DNA of 64,000 nucleotides from Afipia sp. (GTDB taxonomy: Bacteria; Pseudomonadota; Alphaproteobacteria; Rhizobiales; Xanthobacteraceae), in assembly GCA_024508675.1 (NCBI GenBank), contig JANINQ010000021.1, positions 558,001 through 622,000 of the forward strand. Reading direction: 5' to 3'. The notes beneath the pieces were generated by a model. That model did no database searches. It was not told the DNA's origin and saw nothing but the letters and a program-made list of their open reading frames with translations. Numbering within the stretch: the stretch's first letter is position 1; every line of letters starts with the position of its first letter. This document shows, in pieces, positions 9,431 through 17,880 of this stretch. The position numbers were made by a program, and so were the translations under genes.

Positions 9431-9823
9431 TTACTTCTTCTTGCCATCCGCGCCGAACTGCTTGAGGAAGGCGGTGAGGTCCTTGATCTCATCTTCCTTC
9501 TTGATTCCCGCAAAGGCCATCTTGGTGCCCGGGATCTTCGCCTTCGGGTCCTTGATGTAGTCGGCGAACACGGCTTCATCCCAAGTAATGCCGGAGTTCT
9601 TGTTGGCGTCCGAATAGTTGTAACCCGCAACGCTGCCGGACTTGCGGCCGAACAGGCCGTTCAGCTCCGGGCCGACGGAGTTCTTGGCCGTCTCGCCGAC
9701 CTGATGGCAGGCGCGGCACTTGTTGAAGGACTTCTCGCCGTTGGCGACGTCCTGGGCGTTGGCGGAACCGGCGAAACCGACAGCGGCAAGAGCGATGGCG
9801 GCAGCGAGCGAACGAGCAATCAT
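9431..9823 (-). CDS. Class I cytochrome c (c2/c550 type)
   Basis: Exported monoheme cytochrome of 130 residues. Signal peptide MIARSLAAAIALAAVGFAGS ends near ANA-Q. The heme site is CRACH near residue 39, and the Met ligand lies in GTKMAFAG near residue 104. Overall arrangement is that of mitochondrial-type c2. The ATG at 9823 is chosen because the signal peptide starts there with AAAGG nine bases upstream; an upstream extension would overlap the soxF end. As the last gene of the soxYZBCD-soxF arm, it is a likely electron carrier from Sox enzymes or SoxF to the terminal oxidase. Confidence 0.93.
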   Translation of the reverse strand: MIARSLAAAIALAAVGFAGSANAQDVANGEKSFNKCRACHQVGETAKNSVGPELNGLFGRKSGSVAGYNYSDANKNSGITWDEAVFADYIKDPKAKIPGTKMAFAGIKKEDEIKDLTAFLKQFGADGKKK

Positions 9824-9942
9824 GGGATTTGACCTTTGGAGGGCAGGAAAGCTGGCAGGTGAGTGAGGTAACGTCAAAACGTCGAGAGTCTCGAGAAACC
9901 GAAACCCGCGGCTCGGCAGCGGGTTCCGGAGATTTTTGAAGA

Positions 9943-11217
9943 TCACGCAAACATATCGGCTGTAATTCCGGCGTACCAGCCCATGTTTTCCGCCTGCGTC
10001 TGCTTGCGCAGGCCGGCATCTTCGCCGGTCTTGGAAATGAAGGTCGATGACGCTGCAATCTTGCCGTCTTTCGGCTCGTAAGCGCCGCCGACCTTCACGC
10101 AGTCGTCGGTATCGATGAGGCTCCAGCAGGTGTTGGTGTAACGCGCCGGGAAAGTGCGCGCAGAGATCAGTTCGCCGCGGATCATCATTGCCGCGACCTT
10201 GGCCTGACTGTTGGCCGAGAACGCGGACTTCGGCATGTCTCCGGCAATACAGGCATCGCCGAGCACGAAGATGTTGGCATCGGCAGTGGACTTCATATTG
10301 GCCGGATCGATGGCGCAATAGCCGGTGGCATTGGCAAGGCCGGCATCGCGCGCGATGGCGCCCGCCATCTGCGCCGGAATGACATTGACCAGCGCGGCGT
10401 TCTTGTAGGTCTCGAACCCGGTGACAACGGTGCCGGTCTTCGGATCCACCGACTTCAATCCGTCATGCACCTTGGGGCCGAGCCATTCGACCATGCCCTT
10501 GTAGTGATTTTCCCAGCCCTCCTGAAACAGCGCCTGCTTGGAGAAGCTGTCCTTCGGATCGATCACGAAGATTTTGGAGCGGGTCTTGCCCGCCTTCTTC
10601 AGCGCGTGCGCCATCATCGAGACCCGCTCATAAGGGCCGGGCGGGCAGCGATAGGGATTGGGCGGCGTGATCATCACGATGACGCCGCCGTTCGGCACCG
10701 CATCGAGTTTCTTTTTCAGCAGGAGCGTCTGCGCGCCCGGCTTCCATGCGTGCGGCATGGCTTCTTCCGCGGCCTGCGACCAGCCCGGCACGGAATCGTA
10801 TTTCAGGTCGATGCCGGGCGACACCACAAGCCGGTCATACGGCAGCTTCTTGCCGCTCGCGAGAATGACCTCTTTCTTGTCACGGTCGATCCTGTTGGCG
10901 CGGTCGGCAACGACCGTGACGCCCAGCTTCTTCAATCCGCCATAGCCGTGAGTGATCGAAGGATAATCCCTGAATCCTCCGAGATAGAGATTGCTGTGGA
11001 AGCAGGTCTGGTACTTGGCCAGCGGCTCGACCAGCGTGACGGCAATTGCGCCCGCGCTGTCCTTCGCGATGTATTTCGCTGCGGTCACGCCACCCGCGCC
11101 GCCGCCGATCACCACCACACGCGGCTTGGCCTGTCCGAACACCGCAGGCGCGCCGAACATCATGACGCCTGCGAACGATGCCGATCCCGAAATCAACTGT
11201 CGACGACTGATGCTCAC
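9943..11217 (-). CDS. soxF: SoxF/FccB-type sulfide dehydrogenase flavoprotein
   Basis: FAD-binding subunit of flavocytochrome c sulfide dehydrogenase, 424 residues. The twin-arginine signal SISRRQLISGSASFAG is followed by the dinucleotide fold VVVIGGGAGGVTAAKYI. The two redox Cys expected for the family are in KYQTCFHSNLYLGG and NATGYCAIDP, and FVLGDACIAGDMPKSAFSAN is the C-terminal FAD motif. A GTG start at 11217 is chosen because GGGAGGG lies six bases before it. In Paracoccus SoxF pairs with a diheme cytochrome SoxE; here the nearby cytochromes are monoheme, and either may be the partner. Confidence 0.92.
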   Translation of the reverse strand: MSISRRQLISGSASFAGVMMFGAPAVFGQAKPRVVVIGGGAGGVTAAKYIAKDSAGAIAVTLVEPLAKYQTCFHSNLYLGGFRDYPSITHGYGGLKKLGVTVVADRANRIDRDKKEVILASGKKLPYDRLVVSPGIDLKYDSVPGWSQAAEEAMPHAWKPGAQTLLLKKKLDAVPNGGVIVMITPPNPYRCPPGPYERVSMMAHALKKAGKTRSKIFVIDPKDSFSKQALFQEGWENHYKGMVEWLGPKVHDGLKSVDPKTGTVVTGFETYKNAALVNVIPAQMAGAIARDAGLANATGYCAIDPANMKSTADANIFVLGDACIAGDMPKSAFSANSQAKVAAMMIRGELISARTFPARYTNTCWSLIDTDDCVKVGGAYEPKDGKIAASSTFISKTGEDAGLRKQTQAENMGWYAGITADMFA

Positions 11218-11272
11218 GATATTCCCTCCCAAATTGTTTTATTGAAACGCGCGTTCAGTGGACGGCTGAGGA

Positions 11273-11794
11273 TCAGCCGACCTTGAGATAGGCAAAACCT
11301 TTCGATTGCAGTGCTGCGACGGTGGCAACCCCGGACGGCACGAAGCTGATGAACGGCGCGTCCTTCACCTTGGCCTTGTCGAGTTTCAGGCGCTGGAAAG
11401 TGATTTCGCACAGATGAACCTTGAGGCCGTTCTTCGCGAGCGCGGTCACGCGCTCGAACAAGGCCGGATCGATGGTCTCATCCTTCCACGGTGTGCCTTC
11501 CAGCGTGGAGAGGAAATACTTCACCGCGACGCTGTGCGCGATGATGACAAGCTGCAGGCCGAAAGGGTCCGCGCCGTAAGCCGAGTAATGATTGGAGATG
11601 TTGTTCAGCGTCTGGGCGAAGCGCGCGTTGTCGCCGTAATCGCAATGATAAAGGCAGGCAACGTCGCCTTCCTTCTTGAGGTCAGCCATGGACAGGGCCT
11701 GCGGCGCGGCATGTGCCGCCGTTGCTGCAAGACCGCCAGCGGCGGCTCCGATAAGCAGACTGCGCCGCGTGGCCGAATTGTTCTGATCTGTCAT
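11273..11794 (-). CDS. DsrE-family protein with twin-arginine signal
   Basis: A 173-residue DsrE/DsrF-like protein. The N-terminus SATRRSLLIGAAAGGLAATA looks like a Tat signal with cleavage near AHA-A. The DsrE-like domain follows, with ADPFGLQLVIIAHSVAVKYF and a conserved-position Cys in LKVHLCEITFQRL. DsrE proteins carry persulfidic sulfur on such a Cys, usually in the cytoplasm; an exported one would work beside the periplasmic Sox proteins. The ATG at 11794 follows a GGAGGG ribosome site. It lies 25 bp after the small cytochrome gene. The role in thiosulfate oxidation is inferred only from context. Confidence 0.85.
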   Translation of the reverse strand: MTDQNNSATRRSLLIGAAAGGLAATAAHAAPQALSMADLKKEGDVACLYHCDYGDNARFAQTLNNISNHYSAYGADPFGLQLVIIAHSVAVKYFLSTLEGTPWKDETIDPALFERVTALAKNGLKVHLCEITFQRLKLDKAKVKDAPFISFVPSGVATVAALQSKGFAYLKVG

Positions 11795-11819
11795 GACACC
11801 CTCCGGAATGTTGAAAGCA

Positions 11820-12128
11820 TTACTTCTGGGTCTTGAAATAAGCCGCCAGGGCGGCGATGTCACCTGCCTCAAGCCTTCCCGCGATGGTCTGCATCACGGG
11901 ATTGTCGCGCTGCTTGTCCTTGTAAGCGTTCATCACGGCGATGAACTGGTCCTCCGGCCATCCGGCAATCTTTGGAATGCCCTGCGCATTTGCCCCCGAA
12001 GGGCGATGGCAGGTCACGCATTCCGACGACAGATATTGCCCAAGTTCGCGGTCTCTCGCAGCAGCATTTTCCAACACAAGCCCCGTCGCGAGAACGAAAA
12101 GCATCGCCTTCGCCGATGGGGGCGCCAT
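11820..12128 (-). CDS. Small monoheme cytochrome c of the sox operon
   Basis: A 102-residue exported cytochrome with an N-terminal hydrophobic segment (AKAMLFVLATGLVLENAAA), one heme site CVTCH near residue 37 and a likely Met ligand in NPVMQTIAGRL. The ATG at 12128 shares its A with the soxD TGA (TGATG), so the two are translationally coupled. It resembles the class I domains of c4-like cytochromes. Paracoccus SoxD and SoxE each carry two hemes; here SoxD has only one, so this protein may supply the second heme of the SoxCD electron path or serve SoxF. Symbol withheld. Confidence 0.88.
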   Translation of the reverse strand: MAPPSAKAMLFVLATGLVLENAAARDRELGQYLSSECVTCHRPSGANAQGIPKIAGWPEDQFIAVMNAYKDKQRDNPVMQTIAGRLEAGDIAALAAYFKTQK

Positions 12129-12832
12129 CAATCCACCTTCGGCCCGGACTTGTTGTCCGGGGTCACGTCCACGGAGATCGCCCGCCCGATCACCTTCGGT
12201 GCGCTGCGGCAATCCTTCATGCATGGGTCCTTCTTCCAGAACTGCTTTTCAGACGTCTCGCGGTCGTCATCGAAGAACGCAGAGGCGTTGGGCATCTTGA
12301 TCGATGTGAAGTTTTTGTCGCTCAGTTCGAAGTTTTCGTCCTTCACGATGTCATTCATCGATAGGAGATAGGCGATCACCGCATAAATCTCGTCGTCATT
12401 CAGAGAACGCGCATTGCCGTAAGGCATCGCGCGCTTGATGTAGTCGAACGCGGTCGACAGATCCGGCCAGAACGAGCCGATGGTCTTGTCGGGACGATCC
12501 GCCTTCAGCGTGCCCGCGCCACCGGCCAGCACCGGCCAGCGGCCCGCGCCCTCGCCGAACTCGCCGTGACAGGATGCACACTGCGCCTGGAAAATCACGT
12601 CGCCCTGCTTCACCGTGCCCTTGCCCGGCGGAAGACCCTTGCCATCCGGCCGCACATCGGTGTCCCACGCCTTGATTTCATCCGGCAGCGCGGGACGCCC
12701 GAGGCCGAGCTTAGACGAGCTCTTCACCGCGGCCTGTGTGGCAATTTGCTGCGCTTCAAGCTGCGAATTCGCACCTGCGAGCATCGCGCTACATGCCAGC
12801 GCAAGCGCCGCAATCTTAACCGACCTCGACAT
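12128..12832 (-). CDS. soxD: SoxD-type cytochrome c, single heme
   Basis: Cytochrome subunit of sulfane dehydrogenase Sox(CD)2, which removes electrons from SoxY-bound sulfane sulfur in the periplasm. 234 residues with signal peptide (KIAALALACSAMLAGANS). The heme site is CASCHGEFGEGAGRWPVL near residue 84, with a likely Met ligand in IKRAMPYGNARSL. Only one CxxCH is present, while the Paracoccus protein is longer and diheme; the C-terminal CMKDC is not a heme site. The ATG at 12832 follows GGGGAG and overlaps the soxC end by 17 bp. Identity rests on position after soxC and on this sequence. Confidence 0.88.
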   Translation of the reverse strand: MSRSVKIAALALACSAMLAGANSQLEAQQIATQAAVKSSSKLGLGRPALPDEIKAWDTDVRPDGKGLPPGKGTVKQGDVIFQAQCASCHGEFGEGAGRWPVLAGGAGTLKADRPDKTIGSFWPDLSTAFDYIKRAMPYGNARSLNDDEIYAVIAYLLSMNDIVKDENFELSDKNFTSIKMPNASAFFDDDRETSEKQFWKKDPCMKDCRSAPKVIGRAISVDVTPDNKSGPKVD

Positions 12833-14093
12833 TTTCAGTCTCCCCGCCTGAGCGCACCAGCCAGGTCTGAATGCCGTTGTTGTGGTAGATCGAATTGACG
12901 CCGCGCACCTTGCGCAGTTCTTCCTTGCTCGGCTGCACATAACCGGTGGAATCCATCGCACGGGACTGGATCATCAGTTCCTGCCCGTTCCAGTCGAAAT
13001 CGACATAGAAACGCGTCAGCGACTTATCCAGCACCGGCCCGTCGATGCGCGCGGTCTGCCAATTGCGGCCGCCATCCATCGACACATCGACGCGCTTGAT
13101 GCTGCCGCGCCCGGACCAGGCAAGCCCGCTGAGCACATTGCGGCCCTTGAATTTCAGCGGCGCCTGCGGCGACGGGTTGGTCACCACCGACTTCGCATCC
13201 ATGATGAAGGTGTGCTTGCGCGAGCGGCCATCGGCCAGAAGATCGGTGTATTTCGATGTTTCTTCACGGGTCTGCCAAGGCTGATCGCCGACCTCGATGC
13301 GGCGCAGCCACTTCACCCAGAGATTCCCTTCCCAGCCGGGGATCACCGCGCGCAGCGGATAGCCCTGCTCGGGCCGCAGCGCCTCGCCGTTCATGCCGAA
13401 GGCGAGCAGGCAATCGTTCAGGCCTTTCTCGATCGGCAGCGAGCGATTCATGCCGGCGGCATCCGCGCCTTCCAGCATCAGCCACTTTGCATTCGGCTTG
13501 ATGCCAGCTTCATCCAGCACGGTCTTCAGCGTCACGCCGGTATACATGACGTTATGCACCATACCGTGGGTGAACTGGCAGCCGTTGAGCTGCGCGCCGC
13601 GCCACTCCATGCCGGAGTTCGCCGCGCATTCGAGGAAATAGATCCTGTTCACGCGCGGCATGCGCTTGATGTCGTCCATCGTGAACACCAGTGGCTTGTC
13701 CACGAGGCCGTTGATCATCAGCCGGTGATCGGCGGGATTGATCTCCGCAACACCGGAGTGATGCCGCTCGAAGCAGAGGCCGGATGGCGTGATGATGCCG
13801 TCAAGTTCGTGCAGCGGCGTGAAGTTCACCGAGGATTCCGGCGACGCCGTCAGCCACGACACATCGCGGCGGATCACGTTCTTCTCGAACTTCGAAGGCA
13901 TGCCGTAAGGCGTCTTCTGCACGCCGTCGCCGAGATAACGGTTCCAGTCCTGCACTTCGGTGATCAGCGGATCGGGCTTGGCCTCCTGCGCGATCGTGGA
14001 CTTTGCGCCGAGCGCCGCGCCTGCGCCCGCAAGACCAGTGGCGACAAGAAATTTGCGGCGGCTGAGAATATCCGCAGATGATTTGTCACTCAT
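12816..14093 (-). CDS. soxC: SoxC, molybdenum subunit of sulfane dehydrogenase
   Basis: Molybdopterin protein of the sulfite oxidase family, 425 residues. The Tat signal LSRRKFLVATGLAGAGAA lies at residues 10-27. The cofactor-binding domain has the Mo-ligating Cys in IYFLECAANSGMEWRG near residue 151, and the C-terminal Mo-co dimerisation domain contains VDVSMDGGRNWQTARIDG. With SoxD it oxidises cysteine-bound sulfane sulfur so that thiosulfate goes fully to sulfate without sulfur globules. The start follows the soxB stop by about 70 bp. Confidence 0.96.
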   Translation of the reverse strand: MSDKSSADILSRRKFLVATGLAGAGAALGAKSTIAQEAKPDPLITEVQDWNRYLGDGVQKTPYGMPSKFEKNVIRRDVSWLTASPESSVNFTPLHELDGIITPSGLCFERHHSGVAEINPADHRLMINGLVDKPLVFTMDDIKRMPRVNRIYFLECAANSGMEWRGAQLNGCQFTHGMVHNVMYTGVTLKTVLDEAGIKPNAKWLMLEGADAAGMNRSLPIEKGLNDCLLAFGMNGEALRPEQGYPLRAVIPGWEGNLWVKWLRRIEVGDQPWQTREETSKYTDLLADGRSRKHTFIMDAKSVVTNPSPQAPLKFKGRNVLSGLAWSGRGSIKRVDVSMDGGRNWQTARIDGPVLDKSLTRFYVDFDWNGQELMIQSRAMDSTGYVQPSKEELRKVRGVNSIYHNNGIQTWLVRSGGETENVEVG

Positions 14094-14162
14094 GCGGCAT
14101 CCTTTCTATTTATCTCGATACGTGAATATGTTGATCACAGGTGTGCATGCGAACGCTCTCAC

Positions 14163-15860
14163 TTACGCGCCTGAGACTTTAACTGCGGTGTTCGGCTCGA
14201 CCTTCACAGTGCCGCGCTTGGAAATGTGCGCCGACACGACGTCCCAGATCGGCGGCCCCTGCGTGCCTTCGTTGACGCTGGCCCAGCCCGCGACGCTGTA
14301 GCTCTTCGCCGCGTCGATCGGCTTGCCAGACTTCAGATGCGTGAGATCAGAAATGCGCGAACCCATCGGCTTCGACACATCGATGGAATATCCCATGCCG
14401 CCGATGCGCACCATGTCGCCGCCGCCCTGGAAGTACGGATCGGGGTGGAAGATGTTGTCGGCGACGTCTTCAAGCACTTCCTTGAGCTGTGCACCGGTCA
14501 TCTGGTTGCGATAGCAGTTCGGATAGGTGATCGCAGTGGCGTTGGTGACGTCTTCCCATGTGATCGGGCTATCCGGAATCAGCGTTCCGCCCCAGCGGAA
14601 GCCCGGAGACAGCGCAATCTCGACGTCGCGCTCCGCCAGCATCGCGTCGCAGATCAGATCGTCGAAGGTGCCGTTAAAGTTGCCGCGGCGATAGAGCAGC
14701 GAATCCGTCTTGCCGATCACCTTCGCCAGATCCTTGGCGAACGGTGCCCTCACCTTCTCCACCAGCGCGCTCATCGCGCTATCGGGCTTGATCGCATCGG
14801 TGAACACCGGCATCAGCTTGAAGCGGACGCCAGCGACCTTCTTGTCCTTCACCTCGATGTCGAGGCGAGACACAAACTTGCCGTGCGATCCGGTCGCGAC
14901 CAGTACCGTGTCGCCAACGCGCACCAGACCCGGCATCGCGTCATGCGTATGCGCGGTCAGAATCACGTCGAGACCCTTGACGCGGCCCGCCAGCTTGCGG
15001 TCGACATCGAAACCGTCGTGCGACAACAGCACGACGATCTGCGCGCCCTCGGCGCGCGCCTCGTCGACCTGCTTCTGCATGTCTTCTTCGCGGATGCCGA
15101 ATTCCCACTTGGGGAACATCCAGCGCGGATTGGCCACCGCCGTGCGCGGCAGCGCCTGTCCAATCACAGCGACCTTCACGCCGCCCTTCTCGAACATCTT
15201 GCGCGGCTCGAACACCGGCTCCTGCCATTCGTTGTCGCGCACGTTCTGTGCAAGGAACGCGAACGGCGCCTTGTCGGCGACTTCCTTGACGCGCTCCGCG
15301 CCATAGGTGAATTCCCAATGGCCGACCATGGCATCGACCTTGAGCGCCGACATGACATCGATCATGTCCTGCGCCTTAGTCTGCAATGACGTCCAGCTTC
15401 CCTGCCAGGTGTCGCCGCCATCGAGCAACAACACCTTGTCCTCGCCGCGCTCGGCGCGCACTGCATTGATCAGCGTCGCAACGCGGTCCATGCCGCCCAT
15501 GCGGCCGTAGTTGCGCGCGAGCGCTACAAAATCATCCGCCGTCAGCGCATAGGCATCGGCAGAGCCGGCAGCGATATTGAAGTATTTGCGGAACGCATCG
15601 TCGGTGAGATGCGGCGGCAGGCCCTTGTCCGCGCCGACACCGAGATTGACCGACGGCTCGCGGAAATACAGCGGCATGAGCTGCGCGTGATTGTCCGCGA
15701 CATAGAGGATGGTCACCGTGCCGAGCGGATCGAACTTGAGAATATCCGCCTGCGTCAGCTTCTGCTGCGCGGCGACGCGCCCGAGCGGACCCAGTCCGCT
15801 GCCGATCGTGAGCGCAGACGCAGCCGCGCTCGCCTGCAGGAATTCCCGCCTCGATATCAT
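14163..15860 (-). CDS. soxB: SoxB thiosulfohydrolase
   Basis: Dimanganese hydrolase of the 5'-nucleotidase family that releases sulfate from SoxY-bound cysteine S-sulfonate. 565 residues. The Tat signal MISRREFLQASAAASALTIG is followed by metal-site motifs LYVADNHAQLMPLYFREPS, LLLDGGDTWQGSW, the SoxB-specific VGHWEFTYG and ILTAHTHDAMP. The C-terminal 5'-nucleotidase domain (TNATAITYPNCYRNQMTG) completes the family length. It lies 82 bp after soxZ. Confidence 0.97.
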   Translation of the reverse strand: MISRREFLQASAAASALTIGSGLGPLGRVAAQQKLTQADILKFDPLGTVTILYVADNHAQLMPLYFREPSVNLGVGADKGLPPHLTDDAFRKYFNIAAGSADAYALTADDFVALARNYGRMGGMDRVATLINAVRAERGEDKVLLLDGGDTWQGSWTSLQTKAQDMIDVMSALKVDAMVGHWEFTYGAERVKEVADKAPFAFLAQNVRDNEWQEPVFEPRKMFEKGGVKVAVIGQALPRTAVANPRWMFPKWEFGIREEDMQKQVDEARAEGAQIVVLLSHDGFDVDRKLAGRVKGLDVILTAHTHDAMPGLVRVGDTVLVATGSHGKFVSRLDIEVKDKKVAGVRFKLMPVFTDAIKPDSAMSALVEKVRAPFAKDLAKVIGKTDSLLYRRGNFNGTFDDLICDAMLAERDVEIALSPGFRWGGTLIPDSPITWEDVTNATAITYPNCYRNQMTGAQLKEVLEDVADNIFHPDPYFQGGGDMVRIGGMGYSIDVSKPMGSRISDLTHLKSGKPIDAAKSYSVAGWASVNEGTQGPPIWDVVSAHISKRGTVKVEPNTAVKVSGA

Positions 15861-15942
15861 CAGACCACCTTTGTCCCCTCGGTTGAGGGAAACGATTTTC
15901 AGAAAGCTTGCGCCCGCACGGCGTCACGCCGTACGGAAAAGA

Positions 15943-16272
15943 TCAGCCCACCGTCAGCTTGTTCTTTGCGGTGTATTCCGAACCGTCGTCATCCTTCCAG
16001 GTGAAGGTGAACTCGCCGGTCTCGGACGCCTTGTAGAAGAACGACTGATACGGATTGGCCGAGATCGCCGGATTCCAGTCCGCTTCGAACACCGGCTTGC
16101 CGTTGAACGTGGCGGTGAACTTGTTGATGATCTTGCGCGGCACGACCTTGCCGGAGGAATCCTTACGCTGGCCGGATTCCATTTCGTGCGAAATGAGGGT
16201 CTTGATTTCGATCAGTTCGCCTGCCTTCGCAGTGGCAGGAACGCGAACGCGCGGTGTGGGTGCATTGGCCAT
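15943..16272 (-). CDS. soxZ: SoxZ sulfur carrier partner
   Basis: A 109-residue immunoglobulin-like protein that forms the SoxYZ carrier complex. It has no signal peptide, as usual for SoxZ, and is exported together with SoxY. Family features include VRVPATAKAGELIEIKTLI near residues 10-28, the central PRKIINKFTATFNGKPVFEA and FTWKDDDGSEYTAKNKLTV near the end. It lies 39 bp after soxY and starts the cytosol-folded half of the carrier. Confidence 0.96.
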   Translation of the reverse strand: MANAPTPRVRVPATAKAGELIEIKTLISHEMESGQRKDSSGKVVPRKIINKFTATFNGKPVFEADWNPAISANPYQSFFYKASETGEFTFTWKDDDGSEYTAKNKLTVG

Positions 16273-16311
16273 GGAGCTATCCTCGCCTGAATTTTTTCTT
16301 GAGTGATCCGA

Positions 16312-16776
16312 TTAGCCGCCGCAGCCGCCGATGGTCACTTTCACGTTAGCTTTTGTGGTGTAGAGCGCGCCGTTCGACATTTCCGCGACGCACACAATGT
16401 TCTGCGTCTGCGCGAGGCGCATGCGGGTGGATGCGGAGGCCTTGCCGCAGGCCGGCGTGAATTTGTAGCTGACAACGCCCGGCAGCGGATTGCCGTCGGC
16501 GAAAATGTGCACCGCCTTTACGTGGTCCGCATCGGTCATCGGGCTTTCGACCTCGACGTTGACCGGTACGACAAGACCATTTTCGGCGATTTCAGGCACA
16601 TCGAGCTTGATCTTGCCGCTGTCCAGCTTCTTGTCGCCGTACAGTTTCTTGATTTCGGCGGCGACCGCCGCTTCATCCGCGAACGCCATCTTCGGCGCGA
16701 GCACAGCAGTCAGCCCCGCGATGGCGGCCAGCGTCAGCGCTTCGCGGCGCGTCGGTTCATTGAACTTCAGGTTCAT
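16312..16776 (-). CDS. soxY: SoxY sulfur carrier
   Basis: Covalent sulfur-carrier protein, 154 residues. The N-terminal signal includes NEPTRREALTLAAIAGLTA, a Tat-type motif through which SoxZ is co-exported. The C-terminal swinging arm reads VTIGGCGG, the SoxY hallmark whose Cys holds thiosulfate-derived intermediates. First gene of the left sox arm, facing soxA across a 265-bp divergent promoter region. Confidence 0.97.
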   Translation of the reverse strand: MNLKFNEPTRREALTLAAIAGLTAVLAPKMAFADEAAVAAEIKKLYGDKKLDSGKIKLDVPEIAENGLVVPVNVEVESPMTDADHVKAVHIFADGNPLPGVVSYKFTPACGKASASTRMRLAQTQNIVCVAEMSNGALYTTKANVKVTIGGCGG

Positions 16777-16810
16777 CGGTCGAGTCCTCCTGCGGGAGTC
16801 TTATGCATCC

Positions 16811-16902
16811 CTTGACGATAGTATCGCTTGACGATGCCAAGTCCGATCTATCATGATCCGGGACACATCATTATATTGTTTTTCTTGAATGTAAAGATAT
16901 TC
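16811..16902. promoter_or_regulatory. Divergent soxY/soxA control region
   Basis: The 265 bases between soxY and soxA hold two direct repeats CTTGACGAT at 16811-16819 and 16827-16835 (16 bp apart) and a palindrome GAAT-N8-ATTC at 16887-16902 in a locally AT-rich stretch. sox clusters are commonly repressed by an ArsR-type SoxR that binds AT-rich palindromes here; no soxR is in the window. The repeats are seen, their function is inferred. Confidence 0.4.
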
Positions 16903-17041
16903 TAGTCTGGTGGTTCGCGAGTCAGTATCCGTTCTACGGCGCTTTCATAAGCACTGCAAAACGGAATGAATTTCGCCACCAGGCTAAACCGGGAAGCCGA
17001 AAGGGCCGCGAAGACGGCCTGACGGAGGGAGGGACAAAAGA

Positions 17042-17866
17042 ATGAGACGGACCACGATTCGGTCGGCAATCGCCTTTGCCATCATGATGTGCGCGGCGAG
17101 CGCACCTGCCCTGGCGCAAGACGCCAGCGAAAAGGAAATCGAGCGCTACCGCGCGATGATTTCCGATCCGATGTCCAATCCCGGCTATCTCGCGGTCGAT
17201 CGTGGCGAAGTGCTGTGGAGTCAGAAGCGCGGCACCAAGGACGCTTCGCTCGAGACCTGCGATCTCGGACAGGGCCCCGGCAAACTGGAAGGCGCGTTCG
17301 CAAAGATGCCGCGCTACTTCAAGGATGCCGACAAGGTGATGGACCTTGAGCAGCGCCTGCTCTGGTGCATGACCAACATTCAGGGCCTCGACACCAAGGA
17401 CGTGATCGCGCGACGCTTCTCCGGTCCCGGCCGCGCCTCCGACATGGAAGATCTTGTCGCCTTCATCGCCAACAAGTCGAACGGCATGAAGATCGATATT
17501 CCGCTCAGCCATCCGAAGGAACAGGAAATGGCGGCGGTCGGCGAAGCGCTGTTCTATCGCCGCGGCGGTGTGAACGACTTCTCCTGCTCGACGTGTCATT
17601 CGGAAGAAGGCAAGCGCATTCGTCTGCAGGGACTGCCGGACCTCTCGAAGCCTGGCAAGCAGCCGCAGGAAACCATGGGCGGCTGGCCGACCTATCGTGT
17701 GTCGCAGGGCGCGCTCCGCACCATGCAGCATCGCCTGTGGGACTGTTACCGCCAGCAGCGCTGGCCGGTGCCTGAATATGCGTCCGACGCACTCACCGCG
17801 CTGACCGTGTTCCTGCAGAAGCAGGCTGCGGGCGCGGAGATCAACGTCCCGTCGATCAAGCGTTGA
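17042..17866 (+). CDS. soxA: SoxA, monoheme L-cysteine S-thiosulfotransferase subunit
   Basis: Catalytic subunit of SoxAX, which attaches thiosulfate to the SoxY Cys. 274 residues with signal peptide ([17 protein letters not shown]). Only the C-terminal heme site CSTCH near residue 181 is present. The N-terminal heme position has Cys (ETCDLGQG and LLWCMT) without CxxCH, as in Starkeya-type monoheme SoxA where a disulfide replaces that heme. The active-site Cys lies in [12 protein letters not shown] strong GGAGGGAGGG ribosome site precedes the ATG. soxX follows 14 bp later, the reverse of the common soxXA order. Confidence 0.95.
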   Translation: MRRTTIRSAIAFAIMMCAASAPALAQDASEKEIERYRAMISDPMSNPGYLAVDRGEVLWSQKRGTKDASLETCDLGQGPGKLEGAFAKMPRYFKDADKVMDLEQRLLWCMTNIQGLDTKDVIARRFSGPGRASDMEDLVAFIANKSNGMKIDIPLSHPKEQEMAAVGEALFYRRGGVNDFSCSTCHSEEGKRIRLQGLPDLSKPGKQPQETMGGWPTYRVSQGALRTMQHRLWDCYRQQRWPVPEYASDALTALTVFLQKQAAGAEINVPSIKR

Positions 17867-17880
17867 GAGAGGAGCGCACC

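Noticed and set aside
11820-12128. Calling the small cytochrome SoxE
   Set aside because: Paracoccus SoxE is a larger diheme protein; this one is 102 residues with one heme, so the symbol would mislead.
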